Positions 1 through 6,583 of a stretch of 10,521 nt of DNA are shown in pieces. The DNA comes from Helicobacteraceae bacterium (GTDB lineage: Bacteria > Campylobacterota > Campylobacteria > Campylobacterales > Sulfurimonadaceae). The DNA lies in contig JAMOQV010000042.1 in assembly GCA_027068615.1 (NCBI GenBank), positions 1-10,521 of the forward strand. Reading direction: 5' to 3'. Both the position numbers and the translations under genes were made by a program. The notes under the pieces are model-generated. The model ran no database searches. It was given only the letters and a program-made list of their open reading frames with translations, and was not told where the DNA came from. The number at the start of each line of letters is the position of its first letter. Position 1 is the stretch's first letter.

Positions 1-2
1 CT

Positions 3-944
3 ATATTTAGTGGACTAAATATGCTAAGAGATATAAGCCTAAATCCAAACTATGGAAATATCTGTGGATACACTCAAAACGATATAGAAACAACAATACT
101 ACCATATCTTGATGGAGTAGATTTAGAAAAGCTAAAAGTTTGGTACAACGGTTATAACTTTTTAAAAGATGATGTTTATAACCCTTTTGATATACTTCAA
201 TTTATCGCTAATGATAAAGTTTATGATAACTACTGGTTTACTTCAGGAACACCAACATACCTTATAAAACTTATAGAGAAAAACAACTACTTCCTACCAG
301 AACTCTCAAACCTAACAGTAGGAAAAGAGTTATTGGATAGTTTTGATATAGAAAATATAAGACTAGAAGTTATACTTTACCAAGCAGGATATCTAACTAT
401 AGATAAAGTTGAGATAGATGAAGACTTAGAACTTATAGAGTATAAACTAAAACTACCAAATCGTGAAGTAAAAGTATCTTTTTATACTTTTATCATAGAA
501 AACTTACTAAAACAAAACAATACAAATCAAGATAAAAAAAATATCATAAGAGCATTAAAATCTATAAACCTAGAAGCTTTTAAAACATCATTAGAAACTA
601 TATTTGCATCTATACCTTACAATAACTACACAAACAACAACATACAAAACTATGAGGGCTTTTATGCAAGTGTAGTTTATGTATATCTTCAAAGTTTGGG
701 ACTTGATATCATAGGGGAAGATGTAACAAATAAGGGTCGTATAGATTTAACTATAAAGATAAATAACCTTATTTATATATTAGAGTTTAAAGTTGGTAGT
801 GAAGATGCATTACAACAAATCAAACAAAAAAACTATGCACAAAAGTATATAAATGAAGATAAAGATATATATCTAGTTGGGATTAATTTTAATGAAGATG
901 AAAAAAATATAGCTAAGTTTGAGTGGGAAAAATATGAAAGTTGA
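3..944 (+). CDS. AAA-ATPase-like / PD-(D/E)XK nuclease family protein (5' partial)
   Basis: The reading frame is open to the window edge, so this is the C-terminal part of a longer protein; the residues before the first in-window Met (IFSGLN) fit the family and the ATPase P-loop must lie upstream. Counting from the ATG at 21, YGNICGYT (11-18) and the VWYNGYNF region (40-47) match the AAA-ATPase-like domain (PF09820 type). Residues about 215-290 are the PD-(D/E)XK domain (PF08011 type): GRIDL with D242, then ILEFK with E255 and K257, then an EDALQQIK helix. These proteins are often multi-copy in bacterial genomes and their biological role is not established. The stop overlaps folP by 11 bases. 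All three nuclease residues are present, so this end looks intact. The family is certain; the function is not. Confidence 0.88.
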   Translation: MFSGLNMLRDISLNPNYGNICGYTQNDIETTILPYLDGVDLEKLKVWYNGYNFLKDDVYNPFDILQFIANDKVYDNYWFTSGTPTYLIKLIEKNNYFLPELSNLTVGKELLDSFDIENIRLEVILYQAGYLTIDKVEIDEDLELIEYKLKLPNREVKVSFYTFIIENLLKQNNTNQDKKNIIRALKSINLEAFKTSLETIFASIPYNNYTNNNIQNYEGFYASVVYVYLQSLGLDIIGEDVTNKGRIDLTIKINNLIYILEFKVGSEDALQQIKQKNYAQKYINEDKDIYLVGINFNEDEKNIAKFEWEKYES

Positions 945-2070
945 AAAATTATCAAATGAGATAAACTCAAAGGAGTTACTAAGTAGCTTAGGTGTGGATG
1001 CTGGTGGGATTAAGATACTCTCTTCAAAGATGCATCATCATATCATATACATAAGAGATTTACATTTTGGTGGGGCAAATATACTAAAGCAAGATGCACT
1101 CTCAGTTGGTGCTGACTTAGCCGTTCCAAGAGGAACTGTTGTTGGTACTGTTAAGTATGTTGATTGCATCCTTATAGCAACTCAAAGGCAACTAGAAGTT
1201 TTAACAAAAAAAGAGTTGGCTCAGCCGTTTGAGTTAAAAGAGTTAGCAAAAAAACTTCAACAAATCACTAAGGTTACAAAACCTAAAAAAGTTGAGATTA
1301 TGGGTGTTATCAATGCTAATGATGATAGTTTTTTTAGTGGAAGTAGATTTAAAGACAAAGATGCTTTAAAGAAGATAGAACAGATGTATAATGATGGAGC
1401 TTCTATCATAGATATAGGTGGTGTTTCATCAAAACCAAATGCAGATATAGTTAGTGAAGATGATGAACTTGAGAGAGTAAAGCCTATACTAGATGCTATA
1501 TCAAAAAACAAACTTTATGAAGATATAACTTTTAGTTGCGATAGTTATACACCAGCTGTTATATCTTATGCACTTGAATCTGGTTTTAGCATCGTAAATG
1601 ATATAACAGGTTTAGCCAATGATGAAGTTTGTAAACTATGTGCTTCTTATGATGCAAAAGCTATCATTATGCATATGCAAGGTACACCTAAAACTATGCA
1701 ACAAAACCCTCATTATGAAAATATACTAACAGATATTTATGATTTTTTTCAACAAAGAGTTTTAAAAGCCAAATCATTTGGAGTAAAAGACATAGTTTTA
1801 GATGTTGGTATAGGATTTGGAAAAACTTTACAAAACAACATTGACCTTATAAAACATCTTGAGCACTTTTTAACACTAGAAAAAGAGTTATTAGTAGGTG
1901 CTTCAAGAAAATCTATGATAGACAAAATCTACCCAACAAAGGTAGAAGACAGACTAAGTGGAACGATAGCTTTACATCTTGAAGCTATAAGAAATGGTGC
2001 TTCTATACTTAGAGTTCATGATGTAAAAGAGCATACCCAAGCTATAAAAGTGGCTCAGGCATTTTTATAG
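934..2070 (+). CDS. folP: dihydropteroate synthase with N-terminal extension
   Basis: FolP condenses 6-hydroxymethyl-dihydropterin pyrophosphate with p-aminobenzoate to give dihydropteroate in cytosolic folate synthesis. The TIM-barrel domain begins near residue 120 of 378: MGVINANDDSF (123-133), IDIGGVSSKPNA (159-170), CDSY (202-205), NDITG (222-226), MHMQGTPKTMQ (246-256), VGIGFGKT (291-298), GASRKS (322-327) and RVHDV (360-364). The first 115 residues are an extra domain; Helicobacter and Campylobacter FolP are also about 380 residues long. Against the usual LNVTPDSF and GGESTRPGA, this protein has INANDDSF and GGVSSKPNA, so two substrate loops differ. ATG 934 is chosen over TTG 919 because GTGGGA stands just before it. 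The start lies inside the upstream nuclease gene, suggesting coupled translation. The stop is one base from the convergent cyclophilin stop. Confidence 0.95.
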   Translation: MKVEKLSNEINSKELLSSLGVDAGGIKILSSKMHHHIIYIRDLHFGGANILKQDALSVGADLAVPRGTVVGTVKYVDCILIATQRQLEVLTKKELAQPFELKELAKKLQQITKVTKPKKVEIMGVINANDDSFFSGSRFKDKDALKKIEQMYNDGASIIDIGGVSSKPNADIVSEDDELERVKPILDAISKNKLYEDITFSCDSYTPAVISYALESGFSIVNDITGLANDEVCKLCASYDAKAIIMHMQGTPKTMQQNPHYENILTDIYDFFQQRVLKAKSFGVKDIVLDVGIGFGKTLQNNIDLIKHLEHFLTLEKELLVGASRKSMIDKIYPTKVEDRLSGTIALHLEAIRNGASILRVHDVKEHTQAIKVAQAFL

Positions 2071-2071
2071 C

Positions 2072-2602
2072 TTATTTAATGATATAAGCCTTTATAATCT
2101 CTTGACGAGTTACAGGTCTATCTCTTCTATCTGTTTTTACATTGTTTAGTTTTGCAAGTGTAGGCATTGAGCTTTTAGTTGCTTGACCAAAGATAGTGTG
2201 GCGACCATTTAGCCAAGGGGTAGGTGCTGTTGTTATAAAGAACTGACTACCATTTGTATGTCTTCCTCTATTTGCCATAGCTAACACACCAACTTTATCA
2301 AAAGTTAGGTTTTTAAACTCATCTTTAAACTCTTTTTTCCATATACTTTCACCACCTCTACCACTCTCAGTTGGGTCTCCACCTTGAATCATAAAGTTTT
2401 TAATGATTCTATGAAAAGCTACACCATTATAGTAACCATCTTTTATATGTGTCATAAAGTTCTCAACCGCTAATGGTGCTACATCTGGGTAAAGTTCTAA
2501 CTCTATATTTCCAGCTGTTGTTTCAAGCATAACATGTGGGTTTTGCCCTGCATTTAGGTTTAGTGATAACAAAAGAGTTATCATAAGTAGTATTTTTTTC
2601 AT
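2072..2602 (-). CDS. secreted cyclophilin-type peptidyl-prolyl cis-trans isomerase
   Basis: This enzyme speeds proline isomerisation during protein folding. Residues 1-18 form a signal peptide (MKK, a Leu/Ile-rich core, then LNLNA before GQN), so it should act in the periplasm. The cyclophilin core is well kept: AFHRIIKNFMIQGGDPT (62-78, with catalytic R65 and F70/Q73), GRGGESIW (81-88), VLAMAN (106-111), NGSQFFITTAPTPWLNGRH (117-135, with W130) and FGQ. At 176 residues it is a single-domain protein. The ATG at 2602 is preferred over the in-frame ATG at 2617: AAAGGA lies at the right distance from it, the msrB stop is one base upstream, and the signal peptide then starts normally. It is the last gene of the run with msrB and converges on folP. 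Confidence 0.93.
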   Translation of the reverse strand: MKKILLMITLLLSLNLNAGQNPHVMLETTAGNIELELYPDVAPLAVENFMTHIKDGYYNGVAFHRIIKNFMIQGGDPTESGRGGESIWKKEFKDEFKNLTFDKVGVLAMANRGRHTNGSQFFITTAPTPWLNGRHTIFGQATKSSMPTLAKLNNVKTDRRDRPVTRQEIIKAYIIK

Positions 2603-2603
2603 T

Positions 2604-2984
2604 TTATTCCTTTTCAAAATTTAAACATACTGAGTTTATACAGTATCTAAGATGTGTTGGTGCTGGTCCATCAGGAAAAAGATGCCCTAAGTGTGAGTCA
2701 CATTTTTTACATCTAACTTCAATCCTCATCATACCAAAAGAGTCATCTTCTATCTCTTTTATAGCATCTTTTTCACACTCAAAAAAACTAGGCCAACCAG
2801 TACCAGAATCAAACTTGGCTTTTGAGCTAAAAAGTGGTGTATCACAACATACACATTTATACACACCATCCTCTTTATGGTTATAATACTTTCCAGAAAA
2901 AGGTGCTTCAGTACCGTTTTCACAACATACACTATAAGCCTCTGGACTTAACTTTTTTTTATAATCTTCATTAGTTATATTCAA
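2604..2984 (-). CDS. msrB: peptide methionine-R-sulfoxide reductase, TTG start
   Basis: MsrB reduces the R form of methionine sulfoxide in proteins, a repair step after oxidation. The 126 residues cover the whole domain without a signal peptide, so it is cytosolic. Two CxxC pairs bind zinc (C44/C47 in YKCVCCDTPLF and C92/C95 in CKKCDSHLGHLFPDGP). The catalytic cysteine is C115 in RYCIN. The site that often carries the resolving cysteine (GCGWPS in E. coli) is GTGWPS here, with T62; C20, C21 or C120 might serve instead. The start is TTG: an in-frame TAA lies four codons upstream, no ATG occurs before residue 85, and AAGGGAG stands four bases before the TTG. It overlaps the upstream helicase-like gene by 14 bases and leads directly into the cyclophilin gene. 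Confidence 0.95.
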   Translation of the reverse strand: MNITNEDYKKKLSPEAYSVCCENGTEAPFSGKYYNHKEDGVYKCVCCDTPLFSSKAKFDSGTGWPSFFECEKDAIKEIEDDSFGMMRIEVRCKKCDSHLGHLFPDGPAPTHLRYCINSVCLNFEKE

Positions 2985-4389
2985 AATTCTCCCTTATCAT
3001 TGACATTCTATCACAATCATCTTCATATATAACATATACATTTTCTAGTGAAACATTAAAAGCACTTCTCAATTTATCAACAGAAGTTGAACAAACATCC
3101 ATTAGTATTACATGCTTTGCCTTTAACTCACTTATATGAGAATATTCACATAATAATATCTTATTGTCTATCTGATATAAAAAATGCACATACTCATTTA
3201 ATATCAAAGCTTTTTCATCTATAAAATCTACTAAATCATCACTCAATCTTTTTCTACTTAAATTATTGCTAATTACTATAATATCACTCGCAGAATTATT
3301 TTCTAAAAGCTTAGAAATTTTTAACAATGCTAAAGTATGAGTATCCCCTTTTTTAAACTGAATATTTTTATTTTGATAAAAATTTTTATCAAAATTATAA
3401 TGTGAATCAATTTTATCTTTTGGATTTATAAGTACAAGTCCAGCTTTTTTTTGTTTTTGCTTGATATACTCTATATAGTTATCATCCATTTGATAAGCAT
3501 CATCACATAAAACTAAATCAACAGGATTAAACTCTTTTGGAATTATTATTTTTAAAGAGTTTATATCAACTTTAACAAGAGAATTTTCAAGTGTATCCAA
3601 TAACTTTTTTTTAATAATATGACAAGAAAGGATAGTTGGTTTTATAACAATTATCTTATAATCAGGATTTTTTAACAGTTCTAAAATCACTTTCAATATC
3701 ATAGTATTTGTTTTACCACTAGCACCCTTACCTATTAACTTTTGATGTGTAGTAATTTTAGTATCTATAAATCGTAATTGCTCATTAGTTACTAAATGAA
3801 AACGACCATCTTCACTAAGTATATGATACTGAATTAGTAAATTTCTCATAATATTTTCAATATCAGGCAAATCTTCTTTTTCTAACTCTTCTAAATGTAG
3901 TTTTTTGGAAATTTCATAATCCAAAGAATCACTAAAAAGAATATTCTTTTCTGGTAATAAATTCTTAAATGAATCATCTAAATGCTTATACTCATAAGTA
4001 TTTAGATTTTCCATCAAAAGATAGTTTATAATAGGCACATTATCTTTATGTGTTACCTCTTTTAATTTTTCTCTTAAAAAACTATGTGTTCTTTCAAAAG
4101 CTAATGCATTTTCTTTTGATTCTTGATTAGTTGCTTTTTGTATAGTTGAGTGTTTTAGTTCATCATACGACCAACTTTTATATTCAAAAAGATAAATTCC
4201 ATGTTTTTTATCTAGTATCAAAAGTTGTATAAAAAAACTTCTATCCTGATGATAAATAGTTATATTTTCATACACCAACAATGAATTTTTATTAGCTACA
4301 TTTTTTAATCTTTTTTTTAATATAGAATCAGGTAAAACAAGAGTCTTTTGAGGTTTTTTAAAAAAAGATTTTATAGAAGAGAGTATCAT
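2971..4389 (-). CDS. NERD-like / degenerate superfamily 1 helicase-like protein
   Basis: This 472-residue protein has no assigned function. Residues about 35-110 resemble a NERD (nuclease-related) domain, with GIYLFEYKSW at 64-73. A superfamily 1 helicase-like part follows: TNEQLRFID (201-209, Q-motif-like), Walker A GKGASGKT (220-227), a Walker B-like DLVLCDDA (291-298), a motif III-like LVLINPKDK (318-326), a motif IV-like DIIVISNN (369-376), and a tail KAKHVILMDV with FNVSLENVYVIYE (424-433, 444-456) where motifs V/VI belong. The usual DEAQ reads DDAY, GDPKQ reads INPKD, and the TR of VALTRA is absent. Nucleotide binding is plausible; unwinding is doubtful. The start has only weak ribosome-binding sequence. 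No clear promoter is seen in the 57 bases after HU, so read-through from HU is possible. The stop overlaps msrB. Confidence 0.75.
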   Translation of the reverse strand: MILSSIKSFFKKPQKTLVLPDSILKKRLKNVANKNSLLVYENITIYHQDRSFFIQLLILDKKHGIYLFEYKSWSYDELKHSTIQKATNQESKENALAFERTHSFLREKLKEVTHKDNVPIINYLLMENLNTYEYKHLDDSFKNLLPEKNILFSDSLDYEISKKLHLEELEKEDLPDIENIMRNLLIQYHILSEDGRFHLVTNEQLRFIDTKITTHQKLIGKGASGKTNTMILKVILELLKNPDYKIIVIKPTILSCHIIKKKLLDTLENSLVKVDINSLKIIIPKEFNPVDLVLCDDAYQMDDNYIEYIKQKQKKAGLVLINPKDKIDSHYNFDKNFYQNKNIQFKKGDTHTLALLKISKLLENNSASDIIVISNNLSRKRLSDDLVDFIDEKALILNEYVHFLYQIDNKILLCEYSHISELKAKHVILMDVCSTSVDKLRSAFNVSLENVYVIYEDDCDRMSMIRENFEYN

Positions 4390-4410
4390 TATTATCTTGA
4401 GGATAACTAA

Positions 4411-4441
4411 AATTTTTTATCGCATAAAGCGATAAAAAATT
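4411..4441. repeat. perfect inverted repeat, 13-bp arms and 5-base loop, after the HU gene
   Basis: Arms at 4411-4423 and 4429-4441 are exact reverse complements around the loop ATAAA. It lies 5 bases past the HU stop and 22 bases before the helicase-like gene. On either strand the 5' arm carries the T run and the 3' arm reads GCGATAAAAAATT, so there is no proper U tract; the minus strand continues only as UUAG. It may be a weak terminator, an RNA 3'-end stabiliser, or a step-down between abundant HU and the genes after it. Confidence 0.7.
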
Positions 4442-4446
4442 AATAC

Positions 4447-4731
4447 CTATTTTCCAGCTGCAACACGGTCCTTAAGACCTTTACCAGCTTTAAATTTTGG
4501 AACCATTTTATCTTCAGTTGTATAAGTTTTATCAGTACCTGGAACTTTACCACTTTTACCTTTTTGTAAAACAGCATTAAAACTACCAAAACCTATAAGA
4601 GAAACATCCTCTTTATTTACTAGTGCTGTTGTAACAGCTTCTGTAAATGCTTTTATAGCTGATTCAGCTTCAACTTTAGTTTTATAATCACCAGATTTTT
4701 GAACTAACTCAACAAATTCTGCTTTATTCAT
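4447..4731 (-). CDS. HU-family DNA-binding protein
   Basis: HU is a small dimeric nucleoid protein that bends DNA with little sequence preference. The 94 residues show the family pattern: MNKAEFVELV at the start, an Ala-rich helix (about 18-38), the VSLIGFGSF turn (43-51), and VPKFKAGKGLKDRV at the end (77-90). The DNA-binding arm is unusual: KGKSGKVPGTDKTY (57-70) replaces the typical RxxRxxRNPxTG type, so the arm Arg residues are replaced while the tip proline (P64) is kept. IHF is less likely because the typical PGRNPKTG arm is missing. AAAGGGAAG stands before the ATG at normal spacing. A promoter is proposed at 4793-4798, giving a leader of about 55 bases. A hairpin follows the stop. Confidence 0.93.
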   Translation of the reverse strand: MNKAEFVELVQKSGDYKTKVEAESAIKAFTEAVTTALVNKEDVSLIGFGSFNAVLQKGKSGKVPGTDKTYTTEDKMVPKFKAGKGLKDRVAAGK

Positions 4732-4792
4732 AACTCTTCCCTTTGGAATAATTTTATAGAACTATTTATCCAAATAATTCAACTAAGGATAC

Positions 4793-4798
4793 TTTATA
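4793..4798 (-). promoter_or_regulatory. candidate -10 box for the HU gene
   Basis: The minus strand reads TATAAA here inside ATTATAAAG, with T-rich tracts upstream and no recognisable -35, as is common for the housekeeping sigma factor in Campylobacterota. It lies 62 bases before the HU ATG, placing the transcript start near 4786. The surrounding spacer (4732-4885) holds no gene. Confidence 0.4.
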
Positions 4799-4885
4799 AT
4801 TTATTTGCTTAAAAATATCTTCTTTTTAAAAAAAAATCTGCATTTTTATAGATTTATCTCCATATTTAGCCACTTTTAGCACTAT

Positions 4886-5326
4886 CTACTTCAATAAATC
4901 ACTATAATCATATTTTGAAAAATCTAAAAATAATTTACCATTTTGCTTAATAATCCTTACATCATTATCATAAGCTTTTAAAAACCTCTTTTTTATACTT
5001 TTTTTCTCTTTAGATGTTAAATCAAGAGTTTTAAGATATTTTTTTAATTCAACAACCTTTTGCTCTTTGTGTTCTATCTCAGCAACAGGAACATCATGAA
5101 TCACTGTATTTGATTTTTCTAACAATAACTTAGTATTTATAACTTCAAGATATATAGCTTCAATCTTATCTCTTTCTTCAATAAGCATCCTCTCTTTATC
5201 ATCAACTAACTTTTCTATTCTCTTTTCTAAGTGCTCTATTTTCTCTTTTAAAAGTTTATTTTCTTTTTGATATAGCTCTATTACCATAGCTACTGTTATT
5301 TTCTTTGACTCTGTTATCTCTTTCAT
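4886..5326 (-). CDS. coiled-coil hypothetical protein
   Basis: I do not recognise this 146-residue protein. Residues about 13-75 form one long charged helix with heptad-like Leu/Ile spacing (ENKLLKEKIEHLEKRIEKL, 22-40), typical of a coiled coil. Residues 95-125 are a Lys-rich helical stretch (LTSKEKKSIKKRFLKAYDND), and the tail (128-146) is short and aromatic (GKLFLDFSKYDYSDLL). There is no signal peptide or membrane segment, so it is probably cytosolic and oligomeric. AAGGA stands 8 bases before the ATG at 5326, which sets the start; an overlapping ATG at 5330 is out of frame. A TATGAT on the minus strand at 5404-5409 is a possible -10 that would put the 22-bp palindrome in its leader. It is followed by HU on the same strand, 154 bases away. 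Confidence 0.75.
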   Translation of the reverse strand: MKEITESKKITVAMVIELYQKENKLLKEKIEHLEKRIEKLVDDKERMLIEERDKIEAIYLEVINTKLLLEKSNTVIHDVPVAEIEHKEQKVVELKKYLKTLDLTSKEKKSIKKRFLKAYDNDVRIIKQNGKLFLDFSKYDYSDLLK

Positions 5327-5328
5327 AC

Positions 5329-5397
5329 ATATTTTCCTTAATTAGACTTCTTGCAAGAAGTCTATTGCAATCTTAGATTCTAATCAATATTTTCCTT
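5329..5397. repeat. 11-bp direct repeat pair bracketing a palindrome
   Basis: The word ATATTTTCCTT occurs at 5329-5339 and again at 5387-5397, 58 bases apart. The first copy is the ribosome-binding region of the coiled-coil gene read from the other strand; the second lies in the spacer. The 47 bases between contain the 22-bp palindrome. This could be the footprint of a small inserted element or a chance duplication of an A/T-rich ribosome-binding sequence. Confidence 0.5.
5343..5364. repeat. perfect 22-bp palindrome between the coiled-coil gene and fba
   Basis: The half-site TAGACTTCTTG (5343-5353) is followed at once by its exact reverse complement (5354-5364). It lies 17 bases upstream of the coiled-coil gene start, four bases from its ribosome-binding site, and about 78 bases upstream of the proposed fba -10. 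As RNA it could form an 8-9 bp hairpin with a short loop; as DNA it could be a dimeric repressor site or a copy of a dispersed palindromic repeat. Confidence 0.75.
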
Positions 5398-5441
5398 TAT
5401 TTTATCATAAATTAACCTCTAAAGTTCTTTTAAATAATCTT

Positions 5442-5447
5442 TATAAT
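5442..5447 (+). promoter_or_regulatory. candidate -10 box for fba
   Basis: A consensus TATAAT sits 37 bases before the fba ATG, which would give a leader of about 31 bases. No -35 is evident; the upstream DNA is T-rich. A second TATAAT at 5466-5471 is too close to the ribosome-binding AGGA (5474-5477) to serve a leadered transcript. Confidence 0.5.
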
Positions 5448-5484
5448 AAAATAGCACTATAAGATTATAATTTAGGATTTAGTT

Positions 5485-6564
5485 ATGAGTAAAGGTATTT
5501 TAGATATCGTAAACCCAGGCGTATTGTTTGGTGAAGATGTACAAAAAGTTTATCAATATGCAAAAGAAAATAATTTTGCAATCCCTGCTGTAAATGTTGT
5601 AGGAACTGATTCTGTAAATGCAGTTTTAGAAGCTGCTGCAAAAGTAAAATCTCCAGTTATTATACAGTTTAGTAATGGTGGTGCTTCATTTTATGCAGGT
5701 AAAGGTTTAAGTAATGTAGATGAAAGAGCAGCAATTATAGGTGCTATAAGTGGTGCTTTACATGTTCAAATGATGGCTGTTGCTTATGAAGTACCAGTTA
5801 TACTTCATACTGACCATGCAGCTAAAAAACTTCTTCCTTGGATAGATGCACTACTTGAAGCTGGTGAGGGTCATTATGAAGCTCATGGTAGAGCATTGTT
5901 TTCATCTCATATGTTAGACCTTTCAGAAGAGCCTTTAGAAGAAAATATAGCTATTTGTAAATCGTACTTAGAGAGAATGTCTAAGATAGGTATGAGTATA
6001 GAGATAGAGTTAGGCTGTACTGGTGGTGAAGAAGATGGTGTTGATAATACAAATATAGACAACTCTCTTTTATACACTCAACCAGAAGATGTTGCTCTTG
6101 CTTACAAAGAGTTAAGTGAAGTATCTCCACACTTTACTATAGCAGCATCGTTTGGAAATGTTCATGGTGTTTATAAACCAGGTAATGTTAAACTTACTCC
6201 AAAAATCTTAGATAACTCTCAAAAATACATACAAGAGAAATTTAACACAGGTGAAAAACCTGTTAATTTTGTATTTCATGGTGGTTCAGGCTCGTCAATA
6301 GAAGAGATAAGAGAAGCTATAGACTACGGTGTTATCAAAATGAATATAGACACAGATACACAATGGGCTACTTGGGAAGGTGTAAAAAACTATACTGAAA
6401 AATATCACGATTATCTACAAAGTCAGATTGGAAATCCAGAGGGCGAAGACAAACCAAATAAAAAATACTACGACCCTAGAAAATGGCTAAGAGCTGGTCA
6501 AGAGTCTTTAGTAGAAAGAGTAAAAGTAGCTTTTAGTGACCTAAATGCACTAAATAAAAACTAA
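5485..6564 (+). CDS. fba: class II fructose-bisphosphate aldolase
   Basis: This zinc enzyme interconverts fructose 1,6-bisphosphate with dihydroxyacetone phosphate and glyceraldehyde 3-phosphate in the cytosol. In this kind of bacterium it probably serves gluconeogenesis as much as glycolysis. It has 359 residues, the same length as E. coli FbaA, and keeps that subtype's residues: D110 and zinc ligand H111 in HTDHAAKKLLPW, E175 in EIELGCTGGEEDGVDN, H227 in GNVHGVY, H265 in FHGGSGS, and N287 in KMNIDTDTQWATW. AGGA (5474-5477) lies 7 bases before the ATG. It is transcribed alone, diverging from the coiled-coil gene, and ends in a terminator whose stem contains its own stop codon. Confidence 0.97.
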   Translation: MSKGILDIVNPGVLFGEDVQKVYQYAKENNFAIPAVNVVGTDSVNAVLEAAAKVKSPVIIQFSNGGASFYAGKGLSNVDERAAIIGAISGALHVQMMAVAYEVPVILHTDHAAKKLLPWIDALLEAGEGHYEAHGRALFSSHMLDLSEEPLEENIAICKSYLERMSKIGMSIEIELGCTGGEEDGVDNTNIDNSLLYTQPEDVALAYKELSEVSPHFTIAASFGNVHGVYKPGNVKLTPKILDNSQKYIQEKFNTGEKPVNFVFHGGSGSSIEEIREAIDYGVIKMNIDTDTQWATWEGVKNYTEKYHDYLQSQIGNPEGEDKPNKKYYDPRKWLRAGQESLVERVKVAFSDLNALNKN

Positions 6565-6583
6565 GGTTAATCCTTAGTTTTTT
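6556..6583. terminator. bidirectional hairpin terminator shared by fba and the small membrane protein gene
   Basis: Arms AAAAACTAAGG (6556-6566) and CCTTAGTTTTT (6572-6582) pair perfectly around the loop TTAAT, with one more T. Both strands end in a T run. The fba stop (6562-6564) is in the left arm, and the stop of the convergent gene (6567-6569) is in the loop, so one hairpin closes both transcripts. Confidence 0.88.

Noticed and set aside
919..933. TTG 919 as the folP start
   Set aside because: No good ribosome-binding sequence precedes it, while ATG 934 has GTGGGA before it.
1257..1511. Minus-strand open frame inside folP
   Set aside because: It is antisense to conserved FolP motifs, with a Ser/Leu-rich shadow translation.
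2070..2089. Possible terminator between folP and the cyclophilin gene
   Set aside because: Only a 6-bp stem (GCTTAT/ATAAGC) with an 8-base loop and no real T run; too weak to call.
5364..5371. ATTGCAAT next to the 22-bp palindrome as another copy of the ATTG/CAAT operator
   Set aside because: The two halves are adjacent, not 12 bases apart, and no -10 lies between them; 8-bp symmetry is expected by chance in this composition.
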